Part shown: positions 35,092 through 45,992 of the stretch, in pieces
Position numbering within the stretch: position 1 is the first letter of the stretch
Layout of the letters: every line of letters starts with the position of its first letter
Assembly: GCA_027924585.1 (NCBI GenBank)
Contig: BSBM01000050.1
Span: 6,042,501 to 6,106,500, forward strand
Direction of reading: 5' to 3'
Origin: Larix kaempferi
Lineage: Eukaryota; Streptophyta; Pinopsida; Pinales; Pinaceae
DNA: 64,000 nucleotides
The notes under the pieces: generated by a model
What the model saw: the letters and a program-made list of their open reading frames with translations, nothing else
Databases searched by the model: none
Told to the model about the DNA's origin: nothing
Made by a program: the position numbers and the translations under genes

Positions 35092-35558
35092 TGTACAGCA
35101 TATCAATCATGGAGACAATAATGCAAGCACACAAGAGACACAAAGATTTACTTGGGGAAAACCATAAAAGTGAAAAACCCCAATAACTTCCTCAGAGATA
35201 GATAGAGCAATGATACAACCCAAACAAAAGATAGACATATCCTAGCAGCAGATCCTCCTCCTCCATAAGTGCGCCACTACTCCTTGAGTGCATGAGTGAG
35301 AAGTGAGTGATCAAATAGAGTGCCTCCCGCACTCTATTTATACTTGACTTGACTTGCCTTTTACATAAATCATGTAGGCTCGAACTTAACCACATAACAT
35401 AATGTTGACTGGGCCGACCCCCAATAGGGTGGTCTAATAACCCTTCGACCCACATGGCCGACCCCCAATAGGGTTGTCTAATAACCCTTTGACCCACATG
35501 ACTTATACAGGGCCGACCCCAACAAGGTGGTCTAATAACCCATCAAGTATAAGTTACA
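35092..35558 (-). mobile_element. Solo LTR (copia-like) in transposase intron 2
   Basis: On the minus strand it begins TGTAACTTATACTTG and ends GATATGCTGTACA. It contains a TATAAATAGAG box (plus-strand 35332-35342) and then a TTTTCCCCAAGTAAATC stretch, the usual layout of short plant copia LTRs. Near its start three ~55-bp units share GGTTATTAGACNACC and GGGGTCGGCC. The flanks share ACAACAT, but a clean 5-bp duplication next to TG/CA is not seen. No PBS or coding sequence is present. Confidence 0.6.
35332..35342 (-). promoter_or_regulatory. TATA box of the intronic solo LTR
   Basis: TATAAATAGAG on the minus strand in the middle of the 467-bp LTR. Confidence 0.5.
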
Positions 35559-36829
35559 ACATTTACAATATAAATGACGACACTTCCGTATAGAGGAATA
35601 ATACCATCTATATAGGAGTACATACAACATACATATATGAAATACATTCTGAAGTTACATATACATCAACACCACCTAACGGTGATATCTGACAATCCAT
35701 GGTGTGTTGGATGATAGGAAAGTTCCTATGGAACAATGTCAAATCACCGCATTCATGGCATTTTCTGCCACCTACACACCTCTTATTGAAAAACACATGT
35801 TCAGGATTCCTGTTGCATAGTATAATACAAATAAAATCTCGCACTGTGTGAGGAGTTAGTACATCGTTCCAGTGCCTTTTGCAAAAATCCAGAAATGTAT
35901 CATAGTATAGTTGAAATTCAACGTGGTGACGGCAGCAACAAGTGTCACTAATTGTATTCGGCCTAATATACCACAGTTTCAATTTGTTGAACATGCTAAA
36001 TGATATTTGAACACCAGGATTGGTTTCTTGGAATTCTTTGTAAAGTGCAACTCCCGTCATCTCCATCACATGCTTACAGTGCTCCTGATAAATGCATCTG
36101 GATAAACGTTATCGCAGGACATGCTTTTGATCTAGAATAGCACAAGAATGGCTATCCCAAAACTCTATCACCTTCTCTCTAATTCCTGCTACCATGCTGC
36201 CTCGATAGGGTTCCCTACAAATAAGAGCCCAACAAACAGCTTCATCATTTTCATCTATCCAGACCCTGAATTTAGTATATTTGAGCAATGATGCCATTGT
36301 TGATACCATTCGATTTATTGAGGTGCTTTGTGCCACAACATCCGTTGTAATTGCCCTACGAGTAGCTCGGGTATCATTGTTTCTTGATTCTCCAAACGAA
36401 GATAATGTAGTTCTTACATTTTCTATTACATTCTCGCATGTCTTTTTTGTTTTAACATCTTGAAAACCCAACAACTTTGTGGCACGTTTCAATTTTTTGT
36501 GTTTTATCAAACCATGTAGGATTTTAGTTTGTGCCATCGTTGAATGTTGTTCAAAATATGACTTGATTATGTTATTGACATGCTCTCTAGCTCTCCGACC
36601 AGGGATCGAGTTCCCAATCTCTTCTTGTGCATAAACAACTGCACAATCCTCTAGAAAATTTTCACCCCTTCCAACCCCACTGCAACTCCCAATTATATTT
36701 TCAAAGTGAGAGGGAAAGGTGGCATGTGATGGTTGATCAGGATCATGAGGGGGCACAGGGTCATGTGATTCTTGATCACCATGATGTGATGTCTGACCAT
36801 AATCTCTCCCTACATAACATGTAAATTAA

Positions 36830-37200
36830 CAAATTGAAAATTGGTTACTTGATAGTTGTGCATTGAAATTTAAAATTGCTAGTAACTTGAAATTTGATGT
36901 GGAAATTGAAAATTTGAAAATTGCATGTGAATTGAATTTTCCAACTAATACATTTAGCTTGAGAATTGTTCTAAGTAAAAATTGAAATTGCTAGTAACTT
37001 GAAATTTGAAATTGCTCTAGTAACTTGAAATTGCTAACTTAATTAAACTTGAGAATTGTTCTAGAAGTAAAGTTTGAAATTCCTAATAAAATTTGAAATT
37101 GCTTGTAACTTGAAATTGGTAGTAACTTTTACATTTAACTTTAAAATTGCTAGTAACTTGAAAATCAACTATATATATTTAAGTCAAGATAATTATTAAT
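36830..37200. repeat. Low-complexity AACTTGAAATTGCTAGT repeats (intron 1)
   Basis: Degenerate units of AATTGCTAGTAACTTGAAA fill transposase intron 1. They resume at ~39820-40330 on the other side of the LINE-like insertion, showing that the insertion split one repeat field. Confidence 0.8.
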
Positions 37201-37586
37201 AACTTGATATAAATTATTCTGGGCATAAAAATTAATATCATTTATAATCATCACATTATATAATTGTGGGCAAATTTTCTTTATGCAATTTATGTCCATT
37301 TTACTTTTACATTACAAGAAAAATGTTATTTTAACTTTATGGCATAAAATAAATAAATAAATATTTAAAATACAAGTTGCAAATCACCACAAAGAATAAA
37401 TGATTACAACAATTCTACCCTAGAATTTCAAGAACAACATCATGCATCCCATGTTGTATATATGTGAAATAAAAATTTAAGATTGGTTTTTTACCCATGA
37501 TAACATACCTATTATACTCTAAATGTGGGGAAAAAAATATTGATTTAGAGATGAATACGATATTTAATTAAAAACATTGTAGTGAT

Positions 37587-37605
37587 ATGATTGAGGAGAA
37601 ATTCG
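37587..37605. repeat. 19-bp target site duplication, left copy
   Basis: ATGATTGAGGAGAAATTCG occurs here and exactly again at 39327-39345, right after the A run of the LINE-like element. Confidence 0.97.
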
Positions 37606-39326
37606 GATTTGAATTATAACCAGACAGAGCAACAATATTCCAATGCAGAAACAGATGCGGCTTCCAATTCCGGGTGCCAAGCAATAGAATATGATCAGAA
37701 TCCACCATACTGGAGAACCCAACAATTCGGATACAGCTATGATCAGATGGCGCATAGCTCTGGGGCAGAGAATGAAAAATTCCAGATTTTTATAAAAATG
37801 CTCTCAGGAAAAACAAGTTTGGTGTGGGTTTCTGATAAAGATACAGGGGAAACTCTAAAAAACAAAATAGCACTGAGAGAGGGTTATGCCTGTGCAACCT
37901 TTTATCTTGTATATGAGGGTAAAGTTCTGATTGAGAGTGAACAGTTGAGGGATTACCAGATCCATAAGAATACTACTATACATTTGGGATTCCGTTTGAG
38001 GGGGGGATCAAATGGGAACAGAGGAGCTACAGGTCCGTCCTCATACAAAGATGCAGCTCGCCCAAAGGGGCCACAGTCTGCAGTTCCGCCTTCATCCCAA
38101 CCCATGCCATATATAGTGGAGAAACTGGAGGCTATCCCATCCCTGGAGGTCAAGAATAACAGAACTTTTCAATACTCTACAAACTCATGCTCTCATTTGC
38201 CATTTTAACGGGTTCTGGCCTAAATCTTATGACCTTCATGAATGGGTCTACACAAACTGGACAAAAAATTGTCAGATTCTGTTATGTTCAAAAGGCTTTT
38301 TTGTTGTACAGTTTGAAACACAGGAAGAGTATCAGAAGACCATTGAGCAGGGCCCTTGGTTTTGGGGGAGAGCAGGGCTCTTTATAACACCCTGGTTTCT
38401 CGATTTTGATGCCAACTCAATGGTGGTAACCAAAATGCCGGTATGGGTGCGGCTGCCAAATCTGCCCCTTCCTTTCTGGCATCATTTAGTTCTTGAAGAC
38501 ATCGAAAATATGCTTGGGAAGCATATTAAAAATGATATAGAGCGACATGAGCAGGGGCTTTTTACCTATGCACGAATCTGTGTGGAGATAGACCTTAGCA
38601 AAGGTCTTCCAGATAGAATCCAGTTGATATATGAAAAACACAAATGGCTACAGGCATTGGACTATGAAAATACTGCCTTTAGGTGCAGATTTTGCCATCT
38701 AACAGGACATTTACAGGATACGTGCCCCCTGGCAAAAAGGTACCCCAAGAAGAAACAGGGGGTGAAGGCAAAAAGGAAAACATGGCAGGCAGAATATGCC
38801 CCTTCTCTTGATGAGGATTCCGAGGATGAGCAAAGCGTACCAGCAGAAAAATCAGTAGAAAAACAAGAGGAGAAGGCGAATGAGGAAATAGTGCAGCAAG
38901 CTGAAGCAGGGGAGAAACAACACTCGGATCCAAAAAATCCCGGTCAGGAAACACTTACGGACAACATGCAACTAATGGATCATTCCATAACCGGGTCTAA
39001 GCGTGCGCATGAATCAGAAAACTCAGATTCTGATAAAGAAAAAAACTTTGTACAGCCACCTGTGGAACAGATGAACAAAGAGCTGATTGTAGTTGCACCC
39101 CAGCAAGGGGGATGGACAGAAGTGAAATCAAGTAAGAAAGGGAAGAAAGGGAAGCTAGAGGATTTTTATAAAATTCCTAGCTCCTAGAAAATATATGTAA
39201 CATCTTTTTATTTCTTATTTTATGGACCTATGGTCTTCTCCAAGATGTGCGTATGCACATACCAAATGTAATTTTGTATCGCTTCGGCTTGAAATAAAAT
39301 TACGCTTTTTTTTCTTTGAAAAAAAA
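37606..39326 (+). mobile_element. LINE-like element with ORF1 only, 19-bp TSD
   Basis: A 1,721-bp insertion is flanked by a perfect 19-bp duplication and ends in TCGCTTCGGCTTGAAATAAA, T and A runs typical of plant L1 tails. It carries one ORF1-type gene, then a ~140-bp 3' UTR, and no endonuclease/RT ORF2. This is analogous to the ORF1-only 'half-L1' elements of mammals. The exact TSD and intact tail show mobilisation by target-primed reverse transcription, presumably by the RT of a full LINE. The 5' end may be truncated, since coding sequence starts almost at the border. It lies in intron 1 of the transposase gene, opposite in strand. Confidence 0.9.
37747..39187 (+). pseudogene. ORF1 protein with N-terminal ubiquitin-like domain, DUF4283 and CCHC knuckle
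   Basis: The first in-frame ATG is at 37747, and open frame also extends upstream to the element border. After 11 residues a domain of 76 residues (37780-38007) aligns with ubiquitin without gaps. Lys positions 6, 11, 27, 29, 48 and 63, the GK at 47-48 and the final RLRGG are kept; Ile44 is Val, Lys33 is Arg and Val70 is Gly. SNGNRG follows, so it is not a free C-terminus. A one-base frameshift near 38150 separates it from DUF4283 (FNGFWPKSYDLHEW, FFVVQFETQEEY, GPWFWG, MPVWVRLPNLPLPFWH). A canonical knuckle CRFCHLTGHLQDTC and an acidic/lysine-rich tail ending GGWTEVKSSKKGKKG complete it. DUF4283 with CCHC is the plant L1 ORF1 (nucleic-acid-binding) pattern. Confidence 0.85.
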
Positions 39327-39345
39327 ATGATTGAGGAGAAATTCG
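39327..39345. repeat. 19-bp target site duplication, right copy
   Basis: An exact copy of 37587-37605, abutting the A run. Confidence 0.97.
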
Positions 39346-40470
39346 TAATTTTTAATGCAAAATAACATTTTCATTAGTTGATGATTTTGCAATTTCAACA
39401 ATAGACAATTATAGAAATTTTAATTTTTATCATAAATTGCAATTTAAGGATTTTTTATCGATAATGTTTCACATATCAATGCAAGGTTGCAAACATTGCA
39501 AATAATTATTTCTAATTTGTCCTGACAAAATATATGATTCTAATCATTAATCTTATCATGGTGATATGTCATGTTATGTAAATAAAAGTACATGTGATAG
39601 ATGGAAATTTTTTTAAAGTAAACATTATAATTAAATAGCTCTTTGAACATTTGAACATTCATTTGTATTCAAATATTCATTACTATGAAAATATTGTCAA
39701 CCACCATAACTATGAAAATATTCATTCATTTCTTTTCAAATTGAATAAATTCTAACTAATACATAACTATCACAACATGTTCATTTCAAAATATTCATTC
39801 ATTTGTTTTGAAATTGAATTTTCTAACAAAACAATAATTGAAATTACATTTAACTTGAAATTGTTAGTAACTTAAAAAATTGCAATTAGTTAAATATGTA
39901 CAATTTAACTTGAAAATAGTGTCCACCTGTACATTTAATTTGAAAATTATTCTAATAACATTGAAAATTGTTAGTAAAATTTATAAATTTAAAAATAGTT
40001 AATATATACATACATTTTAACTTGAAAATAGAATCTAAATGTAGATTTCATTTGAAAATTGTTGGACAATAAAATTGAAAATTGTTAGTAAACTTTGAAA
40101 TAATTTGTAAATTGTTAAAGCAACATGGAAACATAATTTGATTATTGTTAGCAACTTTGAAGTAATTTGAAAATAGTTAAAAATATGTACATGTATTAAC
40201 ATGAAAATATAATCTAAATTTACATGTTTCATTTGAAAATTGTTCCAATTTAACATTTGTTAGTCACTTGAAAATTGTTCATTTAACATAAAAATTGTCG
40301 CAAACTTTGAAATTTAAATAACAAATGGATGAAATAAATAAGAATATCATTACAAATAAATATGAAACAAATCAAATTATAAAATTTAATTAAATTTATT
40401 GGAAAATTGTTACTAATTTTGTAAATTATGTAACATGATATTTAAATTTATATAGCATGTAATTCAATAA
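39346..40470. repeat. Low-complexity continuation of transposase intron 1
   Basis: AT-rich sequence with TTGAAAATTGTTAGTAAC units, continuing the repeat field interrupted by the LINE-like insertion. No gene is seen. Confidence 0.7.
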
Positions 40471-40990
40471 TTTACCTTGGTTATCCTCCATTGGAATTTG
40501 TTGCACCAAATGTGCATCTTCTTCTTCTCTTAACCTTGCTCTGTGTTGTCTCATTCGTTCTCTATTCTTCTAACGCTCTTCATTGTCATTTTGTTGTCTA
40601 GCATGTTTTCTTTGTCTTTTTTTTATTCCCCATCAATCTACAATGAAAACAAACAAACAAAAAAATCAAATTGTTATAACAAACAACAATATGTTAGTAT
40701 GAAATCTTGAAATATGCCTACAAAGAAATCTTACATGTCTAATGAGCTCTAATTCAACAACATGAAAATGACAAAGCTCTAATTCAACAAGATCAAAATG
40801 ACAAAGCTCCAATGGAAAGAAAAAAAACTAGCAATGAGTTAAATTGTTGTTTTTGATTAATTGTTTGCTGGTTATATACAGGTTCGTTGATGTTTTTATG
40901 AGGGAAGGGTAGTTGGTAACATTAATTTTTGTCAACTCCTTTCGTGGTTTCGCCCTGGTTCGTTTATATATATTTTTTTACACAGACAAA

Positions 40991-41163
40991 CCCTCGATCG
41001 AGCATATTTTATAGACCCTCGATCGAGGGTTTATCAAGACCTCAATCGAGGTATTTCTAAACCCTCGATCGAAGTTTTGTTAAACCCTCAATCGAGGTGT
41101 TGTTAATCCCTCGATCAAGGTATTTTAAATACCTCGATTGAGAAAATAGCTCGATCAAGGGCT
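40991..41163. repeat. Right array: eight CCTCGATCGAGG palindromes
   Basis: Cores start at 40994, 41019, 41042, 41065, 41088, 41111, 41134 and 41151, with spacing 25, 23, 23, 23, 23, 23 and 17 bp. Three cores are perfect TCGATCGA. The others are TCAATCGA, TCGATTGA or TCGATCAA, and every change is C-to-T or G-to-A at a CpG. It lies about 360 bp upstream of transposase exon 1, so it may also be part of its promoter. Confidence 0.95.
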
Positions 41164-43280
41164 TAAAAACTAGGCCAAGAGCCCTTTTCCTTGCAGAATG
41201 AAAGTTTTGTCTGCCTTCCACACAGTTAAACCATGTCATTAAATGCTCATTAATGAGCGGACTTGATACCATTAGATTCATCAACGAATCCTCTATCCAG
41301 ATACATAAAATTTACGAATTTTTATCTTCATATGTCTTTTGTTTTTAAATTTTTACTAAAACTTGCCCTAGAAAACCCTACCGACAACTTTGATTGAGCT
41401 CAAAGATAAATCCACAACATTCAAAATACACATCCAAAAAATTTGAAAAAATACACAAGCCCTATATAAACGCGTCCTCTTTAAGATGGTATTTTTAATT
41501 TTGCAAATTATGTAAAAAATCAAAATATTTCGTGCACACACACACATGTGTGCAAAATGCGACTTAAATATTCATTGGTCAGTTTCGAAAAATAATAATA
41601 AATATAATTTTTCGAGAAAAATTAAAAGAAAAATATGTAAGCCCTAGTGCATTATGTCTAGATCATGTTCACATATTTCATTTTTTTAAATTATTACCTT
41701 AACATTCAATTATTGTGCACACACACAAACTACTTGATAATTGCTCTTCAAATTTTTAAATACACACGTTTCATTAAATGAAAATTCGACACGATATATG
41801 ACATTGGTATATTTCGAAAAAAATATCATTGGAAATCCAACATAATTCTCTACATTTCATTTTTCAACCGCATGTCAGAATTCATGTGGCAAGTATGAGT
41901 TTCGAGGGCTTCAATTTAATACATGGATAAAATTTATGTTTTTCACTGTCATATTTTGCCAAAAAGAGTTACCCATCTTCATGGAATCACCCCACATTTT
42001 CTTTGATCTCAACAAAACAAAGCAAGAAAGTGATCTCTTAGATAGGATAATTTGTCCTCGTCATTATTTGGTTGAAAGGTGAATGGAAGATCACTGCAAC
42101 CAACATAACCTCTACATGGGTTGTTTATACACAATAGAAATAAGTTGATAAGAATGGGAGAATACAGAGATAACTACGCTTTGCCTGCAAATGGCCCAAT
42201 ATACATATGTGTTGTCTCAAGAAGGAGAAATCAAACTTCAAATTCGATATCTCATCCAAAAGCGCCACCAATAGGAAAATTTTGAGGTAAAAAATGAGTC
42301 ACAAAACAAAAAAAATGTACCATCAAAATCAACTTTGCAAAAACCAATCAAATTATAGAGAATGACATCATCCCTTGTGGGTGAGGTGGCATCGCTTGAG
42401 TTAAAGTTGTTTATTTATCAAATTCTAAATGTTGGATGAAAATCCATGGTTAATCAAACTCATAATTGAAAAAATACTCAAAAATTACTTTTAAATATAA
42501 TATTAATGTAATTAATACTCTTAAATACTTTCTTTTTTCAATGGATACTCTTAACTACTTTCACTTTCAAATATTAAAATATAAAAGTAATCAAAAGCCA
42601 AATATAAATTCAAAAATTAAATCTTGATTTAATACTTTTAAATAGAATTGTAGTAAATAAATTATATATTATATATTATATTTTTAAAATTAATATAACA
42701 TCTATTTATTATGTTATATATGATAGTATAATATAACATAATATATATATATATATAATATATTATAATAAAGATAATATATGTATCACCTATACTATAT
42801 TTATTGTAATATATATTATATTATAATATAATAAATAATGCATGTAATGTTATATTATATTTGTTGTAATATATATTATATTAAAATAAATTATGTATGT
42901 AATGTTATATTTAATTAAAGAGTATAAATTAGAATTTTATACTAAATATGTAAATATATTTTAAAATAAATAGTTATTAATATTAATTATTTTATACAAC
43001 TTAGAATTCATTTATAAAAGTTTAATTTAAGTTTATAATTCAAAATTAAAATATTTTCCTTTATTTTATTTTATGAGTATTTTATTTTAGTACATTTATG
43101 TATTCAAAAGTACTTGTGTTTTTAGTCATATCAAAGAGGATTTTTTTATTAATTTTAGTTGCATATATCTTTTCACTTTAACTTAACCACACTTACATAA
43201 ATTGTAGTGTACTGAGGTGAGTTGTAAATATACATTCTCCACACAATGACAAACTCACAATATTTTATTATATCTCTTCG
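41164..43280. other. AT-rich stretch without a gene
   Basis: No coding sequence is seen. 42640-42930 is a TATATTATAT-rich microsatellite-like stretch. The right border of the giant element is probably within the first ~150 bp. Confidence 0.5.
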
Positions 43281-43289
43281 GAGGCCCAT

Positions 43290-43450
43290 TTTAGACCTCA
43301 AATTCTCCTAATGATTCAACTAAGTTCCTCACCATGTGGGATCACAATTATGATGGTGCAGAAGAAGGATGGGACATGAAGACAGTATTCATTATATAGC
43401 TCTGAACAAAACCACAGTCAAGCACTAATATCAAATCCCTCAAACAAAGA
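43290..43450 (+). pseudogene. Ty3/gypsy RT fragment
   Basis: The plus strand reads SSSPCG, then MVQKKDGT, then a decayed continuation with SEQNHS and ISNP. This corresponds to S.SP..SP..LV.KKDG.WR.C.DYR.LN..T of gypsy RT. Only ~50 codons remain. It could belong to the same old gypsy as the protease remnant at 24.1-24.8 kb, split by the giant element. Confidence 0.55.
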
Positions 43451-45992
43451 AAATTTTAGGGGCGAAATTTAGCCCATGGGCTATTTTTCAATGTTTTTTT
43501 CCAAAAAAAGATTCGCCAATTTGCATTTTTTAAAGCCCCATTTCACCCAATTTTGATGGGGTAAAATTTTTTCACTCTAAAAATCGCCAAATTATTATAT
43601 AAACTATCTAAAATCCTTAAAAATTGAAATAATTTTAGAAAAATATCGCCAAATATTTTATAGTTGACATTTTAAGAATTAGTAAGATTCGCCAAGGTTT
43701 ATACACTTTTAAATAAGTATGGTTCCTTAAAATTATCCCTGCCTATATTTGAAGTGGGGGCACATCAATATATTCAACAATCTTCATCTTATGCTTTAAC
43801 TGTGAAGTCTCCCCTTTCCTTTGACATCAATGGAAACAATATTTCCAACAATTAAACTCTATACTTCTAGGATAGATAGGTATAGAAATGGAATATTGAA
43901 ACCAACAACTACAGTAAACAATAGTGTTGATATTTTGAGATATTGTTTAAATAGTTTAGCTTTTGAAATTGTTTTGTTATGTATTATCTTGTTGTATTAT
44001 TCGACTGCAATGCTACTTCAATACAAATCTATAACCATTTTTGTTTAAAATAATAATAACAACAATACAATGTATAATCTTTACAAATATGACCTCAAGT
44101 GTGCCTTGTTGATGGCAAAACTTTTGTTTGGCCAATTATTTGCACATGAAAGATTTGAATTCTTTTAGCAAACTCAACATTTTCACAAAGTCATGTACAA
44201 GAATATTGATCAACTATAATTGATAAGGCAACTCAAAATACTAAAAAAAAATTGTTAGAAACAAGTTTGTTGTTTTAGGTGCATCAATGAAATTTTAAAA
44301 ATAAATAAAGATTACCAATTTATACAAGTTGCAAACCACTACAAAAGTGCACTCATGTTTTCTTTGAGTAAAATTCAATCCATTCATGCACTTTAAAGGG
44401 GTGCCTTCCAAGAACTAAATGACATTAAAAGGGGGTGATATAACCTACACTTTTGAGAAAGGACTGATTGATTAGATGATGTGCAACACTGCATCTTGCA
44501 ATTGTTGGCCAATAAAAATGTCTTTGAAATTTAACATAATAGGAAGAATGTGCCTTTGGAAGTACTTTGGGCTTATTCAAACACACGAGCTAACTTATAT
44601 AGAAATCCATTTTTCAACTGGTAGTCTAAGAAGACTTCTTGATTCATCATATTGGGTTAGTGTAAAGCAAAGGATGAAGGTGCATGTCTATATCAAAATT
44701 TAGTGGGCACTAGAAAACTAATGTCAGTACTTAACAACCATAAGTACCAATAAGAGTGAGTTAAGATAAAGGTCCAAATTTTAAAAGCCATAAAGTTAAG
44801 GCAGACACCATCAAAAGTGATGCATTAACACAAGCAACAAAAATAGCTTTGGTGAAATGAACAACATAGTACTAATCTCCCCCTTTGTTATACGAGAACT
44901 CATTGTTATGTGGATTGCTTTCCTAGGTTACATTGTGGTGTGATTTCTTTGTCTTAGAGATATTAAGGCTTAAATGTGGGAATTTGTCGTCGATTAAGGT
45001 GGGACAATAATTAATCAATCGCAACCAACTGTTGTGTTGGTTACGATGTTCATAAATTGGGTGCATTGCAACATGTCTATGTTGGCCACAACCTAGATGA
45101 GATTGATGTTATTGATGAGATAGGGTCATTGGATACATTGGGGGATTCTTTCTTATATTACACAAGGCCCAGCTTAATAATCAAGTAAATGAAAAAGTTG
45201 AGTGAAATCAAGCTCAATCATTTACACTTTACTAATGAATTTCAATGACAAGTTAGATATGATAATATTTATCGTATTTAGGGGCCATGTTTCTTGGAAC
45301 TTGATAGAGCAAAGAAGCTTATCACCTAAAAGGGTGGGTTTCGAAGAGAAATCAGGGTGGGAATGGTGTAAATAGAATTTGTTGGCCCACTGCAAAGAGG
45401 ACTTCAACAAAAGGATAGAATTAGAGTGGGGAATAAACCATTTCACAAAAATGGCACTCACGATTCAAGAGACTAAAGTGAATAATGATGGTCGTCAACA
45501 AAAGTCCCTAAGACACAGACCATTCAAACAAAAAAAATTCCAATGTGAAATTTTTGGATGGAATGAAGCCCAAAAATATAGCTGGATAGCTCAGATCGAA
45601 GTGCACGAAATTTGTTCAATCACTAGTCAAGTTGCAACAATATGCATATGTTGACTTTTACTTACTAAAGTCATGGAAATATTCTTAAAAACACTATTAG
45701 AATATATTCAATCTTTGTCATATCAACCATGTATTGTTGCAAGTGATTTAAAATATTAAAATATTTTTCAGTGAGTGGATGTAGGTGGTGAGGGTATCTA
45801 GGATGTGATATATCAACATCACAAGGTGGATGCTCTCTCAAAAAATGGTTTGTATACCTACAATAATTGTTGGGGTGGATCCCACTAGATTGTCCGTTGA
45901 TTAAACTATAATTTAGTGATTGCCCATTTATAACCCACAACTCTCTACTATATATGTCTCTATCCTTGGTTCTTTTAGGCTATTGACCCATT
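43451..45992. other. AT-rich stretch, one dispersed repeat
   Basis: At ~43600-43720 AAAATATCGCCAAATATTTT and AATTAGTAAGATT resemble the unit near 31300. Nothing else is recognisable, and no gene is supported. Confidence 0.4.

Larger units (their letters stand above)
33424..40634 (-). pseudogene. Five-exon DDE-like transposase gene of the giant element
   Basis: On the minus strand: exon 1 40634-40476, exon 2 36810-35681, exon 3 35032-34250, exon 4 34140-33803, exon 5 33692-33424. All have GT-AG introns, and the joins keep one frame (Gln-Gly across intron 1, Arg across 3, Gly across 4). The product would be about 890 residues. Exon 1 encodes an Arg-rich basic segment (RKHARQQND, RERMRQHRARL). 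Exon 2 holds a Cys/His domain (SDTCCCRHHVEF, CVGGRKCHECG). Exon 3 has VVDFAENYTFAPQREIQSEY, HRIWSDGCAGQFKSARSFYW and FFETGHGKGEHDGAGACVKR, a DDE-like set of Asp/Glu blocks. Exon 4 has PGTRELH, CFCDFCIDANGCGLDH and VKPWKYVSL. From memory, similar DFAENY/SDGCAGQYK/HGKGPCDG proteins are widespread in animals without a clear name. Five in-frame stops (40572, 36111, 34911, 34356, 34004) and a probable A-run slip after the ATG make it a pseudogene, but exons 2-5 carry no frameshift. Confidence 0.75.
24857..41163. mobile_element. Putative giant DNA transposon bounded by palindrome arrays
   Basis: About 16.3 kb lies between two arrays of CCTCGATCGAGG palindromes with a common 23-bp period. Inside are a five-exon transposase-like gene transcribed inward from the right end, a second multi-exon gene transcribed from the left, a PPR fragment, and later insertions (a LINE-like element and a copia LTR). 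Short motif arrays at both ends resemble the subterminal transposase-binding repeats of CACTA-type elements, but the sequence motif and transposase differ. I could not find terminal inverted repeats or a target duplication, so the outer borders (about 24.80 and 41.17-41.3 kb) are estimates. The left flank is an old gypsy protease remnant. Confidence 0.65.

Noticed and set aside
35087-35561. CAACA as a 5-bp duplication flanking the intronic LTR
   Set aside because: Using it would make the LTR end in TTA instead of CA; the TGTAAC...TGTACA borders fit better, so the duplication is left open.
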